Source: Candidatus Hydrogenedentota bacterium (GTDB lineage Bacteria; Hydrogenedentota; Hydrogenedentia; Hydrogenedentales; SLHB01). From it: a stretch of DNA of 6,373 bases. Positions within the stretch are counted from its first letter, which is position 1; each line of letters begins with the position of its first letter. The notes under the pieces were generated by a model. The model had not been told where the DNA came from. It searched no databases and saw nothing but the letters and a program-made list of their open reading frames with translations. The stretch covers positions 1 to 6,373 of the forward strand of contig SLSB01000607.1 in the NCBI GenBank assembly GCA_007130675.1, in the 5' to 3' direction. Below are positions 1 to 6,373 of the stretch, piece after piece. The translations under genes were made by a program, and so were the position numbers.

Positions 1-381
1 AAAGTGGCGCTCATCAACCGCGGCTTCAGCACCTTGTTTCACCGACGCCCCGTGGAGTTCGCTTTGATAGGCCCGGACGAGAGCGTTCATCCATTTGCAG
101 CTACGAACGTTGACGTGCGGCGCTGGTATCCTCATCGTCCCGGCGACAAGACCTATGCCCCGCTCGTGCACACGATAGCCTTCCAGACAAGCATTCCGGA
201 CGCCATGCCCCCTGGCCACTATTCCCTGGGGCTTTGGCTGCCCGACAAATCCGAACGGCTACGGATGAATCCGGATTACGCCATTCGCGTTGCCAACGGC
301 GATGTGCCTTTTTGGAAGTCCATAGATGGAAGATATGGAATTAACCTCTTGGGGGTTGTTCATGTTCTCCCACAAGAATAA
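1..381 (+). CDS. DUF4832-like protein, C-terminal fragment (5' end outside window)
   Basis: The frame is open from the first base and ends at TAA 379-381, so this is the last 126 residues of a longer protein whose start lies to the left. A GTG at position 4 is in frame but has no visible ribosome binding site and is probably internal. The pattern fits the C-terminal beta-sandwich of DUF4832-type proteins: an opening 'NRGFSTLFHRRPVEF' strand, 'RRWYP' in the middle, 'MPPGHYSLGLWLPD', then 'NPDYAIRVAN' and a closing 'GINLLGVVHV' strand. Members are usually secreted and often found near glycoside-active enzymes; their biochemical role is not established. No catalytic residue can be assigned in this part. 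The stop is followed by a 252-base gap before the next gene, so cotranscription is uncertain. The family call rests on remembered pattern, not a profile search. Confidence 0.72.
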   Translation, partial: KVALINRGFSTLFHRRPVEFALIGPDESVHPFAATNVDVRRWYPHRPGDKTYAPLVHTIAFQTSIPDAMPPGHYSLGLWLPDKSERLRMNPDYAIRVANGDVPFWKSIDGRYGINLLGVVHVLPQE

Positions 382-382
382 T

Positions 383-406
383 GTAAGCATCTCGTGAAGT
401 ACATGG
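383..406 (+). repeat. 24-base near-repeat, copy 1
   Basis: This stretch, two bases after the stop of the first gene, matches 3684-3707 at 21 of 24 positions. The core TGAAGTACATGG (395-406) is identical in both copies. Both copies lie in the non-coding DNA after a gene. There is no obvious hairpin, and the five T residues following this copy (409-413) are absent after the other. Function unknown. Confidence 0.5.
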
Positions 407-549
407 CCTTTTTCTAGGGAGCGGCCAGGCGCGGGCGGGATGGTTGCGTGTTGGGAATCAGGTCAGGAGTCGGCCCCGCGAAGGCGCCGTTCTTGTTCGC
501 CCTACATGCTATGGCGGTGTTGGCCCAACAAACGCGAAAACCCGGAAGA

Positions 550-578
550 TGCGCATCACCGGGCGCTTACAATATAAT
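550..578 (+). promoter_or_regulatory. Putative sigma70-like promoter of the HzsA-like gene
   Basis: A perfect TATAAT -10 box lies at 573-578. With a 17-base spacer the -35 hexamer would be TGCGCA (550-555), which matches the TTGACA consensus at only three of six positions. There is no TG extension of the -10. Transcription would begin near 585 and give a leader of about 50 bases before the GTG at 634. The position supports the downstream start, because the promoter would otherwise lie inside the coding region. Confidence 0.45.
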
Positions 579-621
579 GCCGCCATGGCCTTGTGCTTGC
601 GGGGCCTCTATTTGGCGTGAC

Positions 622-626
622 AGGAG
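622..626 (+). promoter_or_regulatory. Ribosome binding site deciding the GTG start at 634
   Basis: AGGAG lies seven bases before the GTG at 634. No comparable sequence precedes the GTG at 448, which would give a longer protein. Together with the signal peptide that follows, this fixes the start. Confidence 0.7.
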
Positions 627-633
627 CATCATT

Positions 634-3564
634 GTGCGGCTTTTCCTTAATAAACATAACGTGTGGCATGTGATCTTACCGGCGGTGCTCCTCACGGCCT
701 TGTGGGCTGGTGTCAGCGGGGCCGCCCAAAATGTTGCCCCGGAGGCCACGATCCTGGCAAGCGGCGAATACAGCGACGCCTATCGGGCGGCGAATACCGC
801 CAATGGGTTCATACCGGCGCCAGGCTCGCGGGCGGACGCGAATGCAGCATGGTGTCTGCCCGCAAACGAGGCGGCCGGCGCGACCCTGACCTATAGCTGG
901 TCAAGTCCTGTGACGATTGCAGTCGTCGTTTATTACGGGCGCACCGCTTGGCGTTGGGACGAGAATTTCCTCGAGCTTGAGATTTATGCAGGCATGAGCG
1001 ATGTCCCTATTGGCATTTCTGCATTGCGCAAGGGGCATGGGCCGCAGCCGATATCACTTGAAACGCCGTTTGAAACGGATACTCTGACACTACGCTTTAC
1101 CCGTGCGGACATGGGCCCGAATCCGGGCGCTTCCGAGATCGCCTTGTATGCCGCCTCGCCGGAACCTGAACAGCTTGGCGCGTTCCGGCCGGCGCCGGGC
1201 GAACCGGTGATGTATGAAGAATCGCCGGCGCTGGCCGGACGGGTGTGGGACCGCGGATTCGGCTTTACCGACATGCTGGTGATCGAGCGGCACGAACTGA
1301 ACCCATCCCATGTATACACCTACCACAACGAAGATTTCCGCCCGGGCGGCGGCTTGTATCGCATGCATGGCACTGGTGAACTCGAGCAGCTCCTCGATGC
1401 CGGAGAGGGGCAATTGCTTGACGTAGACCTCTGCTACGATGGCCGCGAGATTCTTTTTAGCTGGCGGCGTGACGTTTCCACGCCCTACCAAGTCTTTCGG
1501 ATGCCGCTTGAAGGAGGCATGCCGGTTCAACTGACTCAGGGCGCGCACTACAATTTCAACCCGTGCTGGCTGCCTGACGGCAACATCGTATTTCTGTCCA
1601 CCCGCGAGAGCGCCTATGCCTATTGCTGGGATTCGCCGGTTGGCGTCCTGCACCGCATGAACAGGGACGGTGGAGAGGTAACGCGCATTTCCGCGAACTA
1701 CCTTAACGACTTCACGCCGATGGTGCTCGAGGATGGCCGCATTATCTACAGCCGCTGGGAATATGTGGACCGGCCCGCCATTCCGATACAGAGTCTGTGG
1801 ACCATCCACCCGGACGGCACCAATCTCCAGGTGTTCTTCGGGAATCGCGTGCTGAGTCCGGCCACGTTCATGGAAGCCCGTTCGATTCCTGGCACGGACA
1901 AGGTGTTGTGTCTGCTGACCGCGCACAATGGCCCATGCCGCGGCGGTGTGGGAATCATCGACAGGCGCCTGGGCGTAAACGCGCAAGCGGCGATTCGCAA
2001 CATCACGCCGGAAGTCGACATCGGGCGGGTGGATGAAGGTGACGGCAACGCCGTACGGGGCGGCTATGAGAATCCCTATCCCATCAACGACAGTCATTTC
2101 CTGGTCTCGCTGCTGGGCGACATCGTTGTGCGCGACTACGACGGCACCGAATTCGCCACCCTCCTCGCCGCGCGCGACAACGGACTCGGGTTTTACAACC
2201 CGCGTCCCATCCGCCCGGTGACACGGCCACCGGCATTGCCCTCGGTGACCCCCGTTTCACACACGCTCGATGACAAGCCGCCCGTGGCCCGAATCTACCT
2301 GCAGGATGTCTACCAAGGTCTCGCGCCGCATGTGGCGCGCGGTGAAGTCGCGGCCATTCGGGTGGTCGAGGAGGTGGCCAAGCCCATCGAGATAAGTCCG
2401 GCGTTGCGCGCTTTCGGCTTTCAATTTCCCGTGGTTTCGGCGGGTGCGACATACGCCCCCAAGGCTGTCTGGGGCGAAACACCTGTGCAACCCGATGGGT
2501 CGGCCGCCTTCGAAGTGCCCGCGAATACGCCACTCTATTTCATGGCTCTGGACAAACATGGGCGCGCACTTCAGCGCATGCGCAGCTTTACCCATTTCGT
2601 GCCCGGCGAAACTCAGACCTGTATCGGATGCCACGAAGACCGCAACACGGCCCCAACCTTGCGCAGGCCTCCCACAGCCTTTTCCGAATTGCCGCGGCCA
2701 CTCGAAACACCCGAGTGGGGAAGAGGCGGTTTCAGTTACCGCCATGTGGTGCAGCCCGTACTCGACCGGCACTGTGTGTCTTGTCACAATGCAAACACAC
2801 CGCAAGGCGGCGTTGACCTGTCCGGAGATCTAACCGATTTCTTCAATGTGTCCTACGAAACCCTCGTCCGCATGGGCACCCCGGCCGAAGACGCGATGAG
2901 AGGGTCTGCTGCACAGGGGGATTTCAGAAACCCGTTTACCAACTGGATATCCACGTACAACGGCTCCGAAGCTAATATTCTCGAGATCACTCCCAACTAT
3001 TGGGGCGCGCCCGCCAGCCCGCTGGCGGACTTGATCTTGTCGGGACACCCCGACGCACACGGGATTCCACGCATACGCCTGAATGACGATGAACGCCGCA
3101 GGGTGTTTGCCTGGATAGACCTGAATGTTCCCTATTACGGCACCAGTGATTCAAATCACCGGGAACGCATCGGCTGCCGGCAAATGTGGCCAGAGGAGTT
3201 CGAGCCCGTATTTCATGAGGTGACCGCACGGCGCTGTATCTCCTGTCACGGCGCCGATTCGGATGGCGCGGCCGCGATACCGCGCAAGTGGTATCTGCGC
3301 GTCAGCGCGCCGGAAAAAAACAACTTCCTGCTGGCGCCGCTTGCGCGTGCCGCGGGGGGCACGGAAGCGTGCGGCGAGGCCATCTTCGCCACCACCGATG
3401 ATCCCGACTACCAAGCCATTCTCCACAGTTTTGCGTCCATCCGAGAACTTCTAGCCGAGATCCCGCGCATGGACATGATACCTCCAGCAGAAGGAAGCAT
3501 CTGTTGCCCGGTGACGGCTTCGGAAGACCGCTCGTCCGCACACATCGCAGCATATAGCCCTTAA
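634..3564 (+). CDS. Secreted HzsA-like triheme c-type cytochrome with beta-propeller and discoidin-like domain
   Basis: This 976-residue protein is related to the alpha subunit of hydrazine synthase, but very probably not in function; HzsA-like proteins are common in bacteria that do not make hydrazine. The GTG at 634 is chosen because AGGAG (622-626) sits seven bases upstream and the frame then opens with a signal peptide (hydrophobic 13-27, likely cleavage after Ala30 or Ala31). The frame is also open from a GTG at 448, but those 62 extra residues have no ribosome binding site and would bury the signal peptide. Order of parts: discoidin-like (F5/8 type C) domain about 33-180; TolB/six-bladed-propeller-like repeats about 200-560, including 'YHNEDFRPGGG' at 230-240; HzsA-type middle domain with 'LQRMRSF...PGE' leading into CIGCH (663-667); then CVSCH (714-718) after 'VQPVLDRH', and CISCH (868-872). 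The three CXXCH sites predict three covalent c-type haems in the periplasm. The partner and substrate are unknown. The last 30 residues do not match the ending I would expect. Confidence 0.82.
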   Translation: MRLFLNKHNVWHVILPAVLLTALWAGVSGAAQNVAPEATILASGEYSDAYRAANTANGFIPAPGSRADANAAWCLPANEAAGATLTYSWSSPVTIAVVVYYGRTAWRWDENFLELEIYAGMSDVPIGISALRKGHGPQPISLETPFETDTLTLRFTRADMGPNPGASEIALYAASPEPEQLGAFRPAPGEPVMYEESPALAGRVWDRGFGFTDMLVIERHELNPSHVYTYHNEDFRPGGGLYRMHGTGELEQLLDAGEGQLLDVDLCYDGREILFSWRRDVSTPYQVFRMPLEGGMPVQLTQGAHYNFNPCWLPDGNIVFLSTRESAYAYCWDSPVGVLHRMNRDGGEVTRISANYLNDFTPMVLEDGRIIYSRWEYVDRPAIPIQSLWTIHPDGTNLQVFFGNRVLSPATFMEARSIPGTDKVLCLLTAHNGPCRGGVGIIDRRLGVNAQAAIRNITPEVDIGRVDEGDGNAVRGGYENPYPINDSHFLVSLLGDIVVRDYDGTEFATLLAARDNGLGFYNPRPIRPVTRPPALPSVTPVSHTLDDKPPVARIYLQDVYQGLAPHVARGEVAAIRVVEEVAKPIEISPALRAFGFQFPVVSAGATYAPKAVWGETPVQPDGSAAFEVPANTPLYFMALDKHGRALQRMRSFTHFVPGETQTCIGCHEDRNTAPTLRRPPTAFSELPRPLETPEWGRGGFSYRHVVQPVLDRHCVSCHNANTPQGGVDLSGDLTDFFNVSYETLVRMGTPAEDAMRGSAAQGDFRNPFTNWISTYNGSEANILEITPNYWGAPASPLADLILSGHPDAHGIPRIRLNDDERRRVFAWIDLNVPYYGTSDSNHRERIGCRQMWPEEFEPVFHEVTARRCISCHGADSDGAAAIPRKWYLRVSAPEKNNFLLAPLARAAGGTEACGEAIFATTDDPDYQAILHSFASIRELLAEIPRMDMIPPAEGSICCPVTASEDRSSAHIAAYSP

Positions 3565-3567
3565 CGG

Positions 3568-3609
3568 CGCATACAGCATGCGACGACTCTCGCGAACGGA
3601 GTATTCGCG
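3568..3609 (+). other. Two small hairpins after the HzsA-like gene
   Basis: CGCAT (3568-3572) pairs with ATGCG (3578-3582) around a five-base loop, beginning three bases after the stop codon. CGCGAA (3591-3596) pairs with TTCGCG (3604-3609) around a seven-base loop. Neither is followed by a T run, so an intrinsic terminator is not supported. They could stabilise the 3' end of the message or be chance. Confidence 0.25.
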
Positions 3610-3683
3610 TTGGCAGGCACTGTCCGACAACGTTGCGATGACGGGCAGCCATTCGCCGCAAGCCGAGTCTTCGATCGATCCTA

Positions 3684-3707
3684 GTGAGCATCTGCTGAAG
3701 TACATGG
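3684..3707 (+). repeat. 24-base near-repeat, copy 2
   Basis: This matches 383-406 at 21 of 24 positions, with the core TGAAGTACATGG at 3696-3707 identical. It starts about 120 bases after the cytochrome stop codon and about 300 bases before the -10 box of the next promoter. Two of the three differences are a CG to GC swap. Function unknown. Confidence 0.5.
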
Positions 3708-3965
3708 TTGCCGTCGACCTTCGCATCCTAACTTTGCGCGACACATATTCCGTAGCCTGGTTTGGGAAGCGGTGAGAAAGAAATCTTGGCAGGAGAACAG
3801 GTTGAGACGATGCGCCGATTGGACGCGGCCTCGAAGTGTAGGGTCCGGTCCCACGTTGCGCGGGATGCCGGACGTCCGGGATTCCAGATGACTGGCACGA
3901 GACCAGGCGCTACATGGAAGAACATTGATAAGGAGACACGGGCCTTAGATGTTGAAAATTGTCCT

Positions 3966-3994
3966 TTGAAACTGGCCGCGTGGGTCTCTATGAT
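3966..3994 (+). promoter_or_regulatory. Strong sigma70-like promoter of the oxidoreductase gene
   Basis: TTGAAA (3966-3971) and TATGAT (3989-3994) each match the consensus at five of six positions and are separated by exactly 17 bases. Transcription would start near 4001, giving a leader of about 160 bases before the ATG at 4163. A second TTGAAA occurs at 3952-3957 but is not correctly spaced from this -10. This is the best promoter match in the window and probably drives the oxidoreductase gene and perhaps the ceramidase-like gene after it. Confidence 0.6.
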
Positions 3995-4022
3995 AGTGGA
4001 ATTCCTGCCCGAACTGGCCGCG
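3970..4022 (+). repeat. 11-base direct repeat flanking the promoter -10 and start region
   Basis: AACTGGCCGCG occurs at 3970-3980, just inside the -35/-10 spacer, and again at 4012-4022 within the leader hairpin. The copies are 42 bases apart, about four helical turns, so both face the same side of the DNA. This is compatible with a regulator bound at two sites, but an 11-base match can also arise by chance. Confidence 0.3.
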
Positions 4023-4028
4023 GGCAGG
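4004..4028 (+). promoter_or_regulatory. GC-rich hairpin at the start of the oxidoreductase leader
   Basis: CCTGCCCG (4004-4011) is perfectly complementary to CGGGCAGG (4021-4028) around a nine-base loop. It would form almost at the 5' end of the transcript from the promoter at 3966-3994. It lacks a following T run, so it is not a terminator. It could protect the 5' end of the message, or be a DNA-binding inverted repeat overlapping the transcription start. Confidence 0.4.
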
Positions 4029-4162
4029 GCCGTTTGCGACAGGGTGGCCAACGTCTGTGAGGAGACGAGAGCATAGCGCTCTTGCCGTGCCTGGTTCCAC
4101 GGAAACGCGATTGGGTGGTCTTTTGTCCACGAGGACCCCGCAACACATAGGAGAGTCAGTCG

Positions 4163-5527
4163 ATGAAGCATTCCACGCGGCGCAGTTTCTTGAAGAAGAG
4201 TGTGGCGGGCGCTTTGGGGGCCTCGGCGGCCCCGATGGTCCTTCGCTCGGGCGTCTTGGCCAGCGCAGGCAACCCCGGCGCAAACGACCGGATTGTCATC
4301 GGAGGAATCGGCATAGGCGTGATGGGCAGGAGCCATATGCGCTCGTTTGCGGGCTACGAGGACGTCCGGATCGCCGCGGTAGCGGATGCGGACATGCGAA
4401 AGGCCAACGCCGCCGCCGAGGGACTCGATGCGGATGCGTACCAGGACTACCGCCATATCCTCGACCGGGACGACATCGACGCGGTCATCATCTCGACCCC
4501 GCACCACTGGCATGCGCTGCAGACGATTCACGCGGCCCAGGCAGGCAAGGACATCTATTGCGAGAAGTGCTTCTCGCACACCATCCGCGAGGGGCGGCTC
4601 ATGGTCGAGGCTGTCGAGAAGTACGGGCGGGTCTTGCAGACCGGCACGCAGCAGCGCTCGGGCGAAAGGGAATACACCGGGTGCATGCTGGTGCGCAATG
4701 GCCGGGCCGGAAAAGTCGAGCGGGTGGTGGCCCATCACTATCTCAGTCCGTGGGTGAACGGTCTGCCCGAAGAACCCGTTCCCCCGGAACTCGACTGGGA
4801 TATGTGGTGCGGGCCGGTGCAACCGCACCCCTACAATCACCGCCTCACCGCCGATACACCGGATTTCACCTATGGCGCCTGGTACTCGACACGGGCCTTC
4901 GGCGGCGGTGAGTTCTCGTGTTTCGGCCCGCACGGCCTCGATGTCATACAGCGGGCGCTCGGCATGGATGAGAGCGGTCCGCTCGAGGTGTGGACCGAAG
5001 GCGAGCCGTTCGAATCCGTGATTTACCGGCCCGACACCTTTCCCGACCAACCCTGCACCCAGTGCCACAGCAGTCTCAAGGGGCTGTATCCAAAGCTCTT
5101 CATGCGCTTCCCCGGTGACGTTATCGTCGAGTTTGGCGACGACATCAACTCGGGCGGGCATTTCATTGGTGAACATGGCACGATTACCATCAAGCGTAAT
5201 CACTTGAGCTCGGACCCCGAGGAATTGATCGAAGAACCGCTCGAAGATCCGGAAATCGAGCTGTATCGCAGCGAGCACCATCACAGAAACTGGCTGGATT
5301 GCATCAAGACCCGGGAAAACCCCGTTGCGCACGCCGAAGTGGGCCATCGCGTGGCCACGCTGATTCACTTGGGCAATATCGCCCGCTGGGTAAGCGAAGT
5401 CACCGGGGAAACCGGGAACCGTCTGCAGTGGGACTCCGAGGCCGAGCGCTTCACCAACTGCGAATGGGGCAATCATTTCCTCGACCGGCCCCGGCGCGCG
5501 CCGTACGATCTCCCGGAAACTATTTGA
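4163..5527 (+). CDS. Tat-exported Gfo/Idh/MocA family oxidoreductase
   Basis: This 454-residue protein is a predicted NAD(P)-dependent sugar or polyol oxidoreductase. The ATG at 4163 follows AGGAGA (4149-4154) at eight bases. A twin-arginine signal begins at once (RRSFLK, 6-11, then a hydrophobic Ala-rich stretch to about 37), so it is exported folded, with cofactor. The Rossmann fold follows, with GxGxxG at G50, G52 and G55 and 'STPHHWH' near 112-117. The family EKP motif is E134-K135-C136: the catalytic lysine is kept but proline is replaced by cysteine. The C-terminal 'GGG' motif (247-249) leads to C253, where many members have aspartate, and on to G255, H257 and D260. A CXXCH (C298-H302) occurs in the C-terminal domain and is unexpected. 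Length is normal for the Tat-exported branch. The substrate cannot be named from sequence. A promoter lies about 170 bases upstream, and the ceramidase-like gene follows after 131 bases. Confidence 0.9.
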   Translation: MKHSTRRSFLKKSVAGALGASAAPMVLRSGVLASAGNPGANDRIVIGGIGIGVMGRSHMRSFAGYEDVRIAAVADADMRKANAAAEGLDADAYQDYRHILDRDDIDAVIISTPHHWHALQTIHAAQAGKDIYCEKCFSHTIREGRLMVEAVEKYGRVLQTGTQQRSGEREYTGCMLVRNGRAGKVERVVAHHYLSPWVNGLPEEPVPPELDWDMWCGPVQPHPYNHRLTADTPDFTYGAWYSTRAFGGGEFSCFGPHGLDVIQRALGMDESGPLEVWTEGEPFESVIYRPDTFPDQPCTQCHSSLKGLYPKLFMRFPGDVIVEFGDDINSGGHFIGEHGTITIKRNHLSSDPEELIEEPLEDPEIELYRSEHHHRNWLDCIKTRENPVAHAEVGHRVATLIHLGNIARWVSEVTGETGNRLQWDSEAERFTNCEWGNHFLDRPRRAPYDLPETI

Positions 5528-5540
5528 GGAAGGACACAAT

Positions 5541-5552
5541 CGCCCGCGGGCG
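5541..5552. repeat. 12-base perfect palindrome after the oxidoreductase gene
   Basis: CGCCCGCGGGCG equals its own reverse complement and begins 14 bases after the TGA. As RNA it could form only a four-base-pair stem with a four-base loop, followed by three T residues, so it is at best a weak terminator. A second, 10-base palindrome (CTCCGCGGAG) lies at 5610-5619. In GC-rich DNA such sites are easily chance. Confidence 0.25.
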
Positions 5553-5642
5553 TTTGAAGGGCAGATGTCGAAGAGCAGCTTCGCTGAAGGGTTGCGAATA
5601 CATGCATCTCTCCGCGGAGCCTTGTGATAGGGAATAAAGACC

Positions 5643-5651
5643 AAAGGAGGT
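5643..5651 (+). promoter_or_regulatory. Near-perfect ribosome binding site of the ceramidase-like gene
   Basis: AAAGGAGGT lies eight bases before a GTG at 5659 and is the strongest Shine-Dalgarno match in the window. It decides the start of the last gene, because no ATG is suitably placed upstream of the signal peptide in that frame. Confidence 0.75.
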
Positions 5652-5658
5652 GGCGCAA

Positions 5659-6373
5659 GTGAGAATCCTTCGGCTTTCCAAGACAAACGAATCCTTGCGA
5701 TTTCAATCGAGCCGCGAGTCCCGATGCATCTCTACGTCCGCGGCCTGGCTCCTCGCCGCTCTGGTCCTGTTGTCCCCGGTCGCCTTTGCGCAAGACGCTT
5801 TGCCGGATGGGGCTGGGCTGCGCATCGGCTGGGCAACCTCGGATATCACCCCGGACGGGCCGGTGGTCCTTACCGGCTTCTCGCGGGCGCGCATCTCCGA
5901 AGACGTGATGGACCCCATCACGGCAACAGCGCTGGTGCTCGAGCCGATCGAAAATGGCGCTGCCGCCGACGCGGTGGTCATGGTTTCGTGCGACTTGATC
6001 ATGATTTCCGGCGAGCTGCGCGACCGCGTGCGGGCCAGAGTGGGGGAGTTGGTCCCGGAACTTAATGCGACCTCGATAATCGTAAATGGAACGCACACCC
6101 ACGTCGGGCCCGAGTTCCGCACGACGCCGGACATCGCCGAGATGCTGGCCGAGCACGGGGTGGACGTCCCGCACGAGTGGTCCCGGTGGGGCATTGCCTT
6201 GGACGCGATGACTCCGCCCGAATACGTCGAGTTTGCGGCCGGGCGTATCGCTGAAGCCATCGCCCGCGCATGGGAAGGGCGTGCGCCGGGCGGAGTAAGT
6301 TTCGGCCTGAGCCATGCCGTGGTGGGCGGCAACCGCATCACACGGTATGCCGACGGCAGCAGCCGCATGTATG
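5659..6373 (+). CDS. Secreted neutral/alkaline ceramidase-like hydrolase, N-terminal part (3' end outside window)
   Basis: The frame is open from GTG 5659 to the right edge, giving 238 residues of a longer protein. A long polar N-region (1-27) precedes a hydrophobic core (28-44) ending in the AFA motif before Gln45, so the product is probably secreted. The mature part begins with 'IGWATSDITP' (56-65), then 'VVLTGF', 'CDLIMISGELRDRV', and the motif NGTHTHVGP (143-151). This order is typical of the N-terminal domain of neutral/alkaline non-lysosomal ceramidases, in which the His-Thr-His motif contributes to the zinc site; H146 and H148 are the likely equivalents. The catalytic serine region should lie beyond the window. 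True ceramidases cleave the amide of ceramide, but many environmental homologues with this domain are uncharacterised and may act on other amides or esters. No promoter is evident in the 131 bases upstream, so the gene may be read with the oxidoreductase gene. Confidence 0.8.
   Translation, partial: MRILRLSKTNESLRFQSSRESRCISTSAAWLLAALVLLSPVAFAQDALPDGAGLRIGWATSDITPDGPVVLTGFSRARISEDVMDPITATALVLEPIENGAAADAVVMVSCDLIMISGELRDRVRARVGELVPELNATSIIVNGTHTHVGPEFRTTPDIAEMLAEHGVDVPHEWSRWGIALDAMTPPEYVEFAAGRIAEAIARAWEGRAPGGVSFGLSHAVVGGNRITRYADGSSRMY

Larger units (their letters stand above)
3565..4162. other. 598-base gap without a convincing gene
   Basis: No reading frame here shows a recognisable domain. 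Two short + strand frames (3578-3775, 65 residues; 3762-4076, 104 residues) lack a convincing ribosome binding site and resemble no family I know. A minus-strand frame crosses the region but is a continuation of the frame antisense to the oxidoreductase. The gap holds the two hairpins after the cytochrome gene, the second 24-base near-repeat, and the promoter and leader of the oxidoreductase gene. A decayed gene in the first 350 bases cannot be excluded. Confidence 0.5.

Noticed and set aside
448..633. 62-residue N-terminal extension of the HzsA-like gene from the GTG at 448
   Set aside because: There is no ribosome binding site at 448. A consensus TATAAT lies inside the extension, and the GTG at 634 has AGGAG at seven bases and is followed directly by a signal peptide.
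1090..2097. 335-residue minus-strand reading frame
   Set aside because: It is a shadow of the HzsA-like gene, with no recognisable motif.
3315..3321. A_AAA_AAC heptamer in the phase needed for -1 frameshifting in the HzsA-like gene
   Set aside because: The normal frame continues with good coding pattern. The -1 frame stops after about 27 residues without a recognisable product, and I saw no clear downstream stimulator structure.
3578..4076. Two short + strand reading frames (65 and 104 residues) in the long gap
   Set aside because: Neither has a convincing ribosome binding site or resembles a known family, and the second runs through the best promoter in the window.
3728..5686. 652-residue minus-strand reading frame
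   Set aside because: It is antisense to the oxidoreductase gene, follows from high GC at third codon positions, and shows no domain or export signal. The + strand gene is unambiguous.
5602..5743. Repeated ATGCATCTCT followed by CCGCGG near 5602 and 5724
   Set aside because: A 10-base match is expected by chance in a window of this size, and the second copy lies inside coding sequence.

Overview
This is a GC-rich bacterial window with four protein-coding genes, all on the + strand. The first is cut by the left edge and the last by the right edge. Every gene whose start is visible has a good Shine-Dalgarno sequence, and all three of those products carry export signals. The combination of an exported HzsA-like multi-heme cytochrome, a Tat-signalled Gfo/Idh/MocA oxidoreductase, a DUF4832-type protein and a ceramidase-like hydrolase is typical of environmental PVC-type bacteria (Planctomycetota, Lentisphaerota, Verrucomicrobiota) and of Candidatus Hydrogenedentota. 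The phylum is inferred from gene content and cannot be fixed from this sequence alone.

Layout: 1-381 is the C-terminal end of a DUF4832-like protein. 382-633 is a non-coding gap holding a consensus -10 box and a ribosome binding site. 634-3564 is a large secreted protein with a discoidin-like N-terminus, a beta-propeller, an HzsA-like middle domain and three CXXCH haem motifs; a longer reading frame opens at 448 but 634 is the better start. 3565-4162 is a 598-base gap without a convincing gene. It contains small hairpins, a near-copy of a 24-base sequence also found after the first gene, and a strong sigma70-like promoter with a hairpin at the presumed transcript start. 4163-5527 is a Tat-exported Gfo/Idh/MocA oxidoreductase with cysteine substitutions in family motifs and an unexpected CXXCH. 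5528-5658 is a short gap. 5659-6373 is the N-terminal part of a secreted neutral/alkaline-ceramidase-like hydrolase, which runs off the window.

Taken together, this looks like a set of extracytoplasmic enzymes for breaking down or oxidising sugar- or lipid-derived substrates. The oxidoreductase and the ceramidase-like gene are the pair most likely to share a transcript. The cytochrome gene appears to have its own promoter. A joint pathway is inference. No RNA genes, CRISPR arrays, insertion sequences or phage genes were seen.
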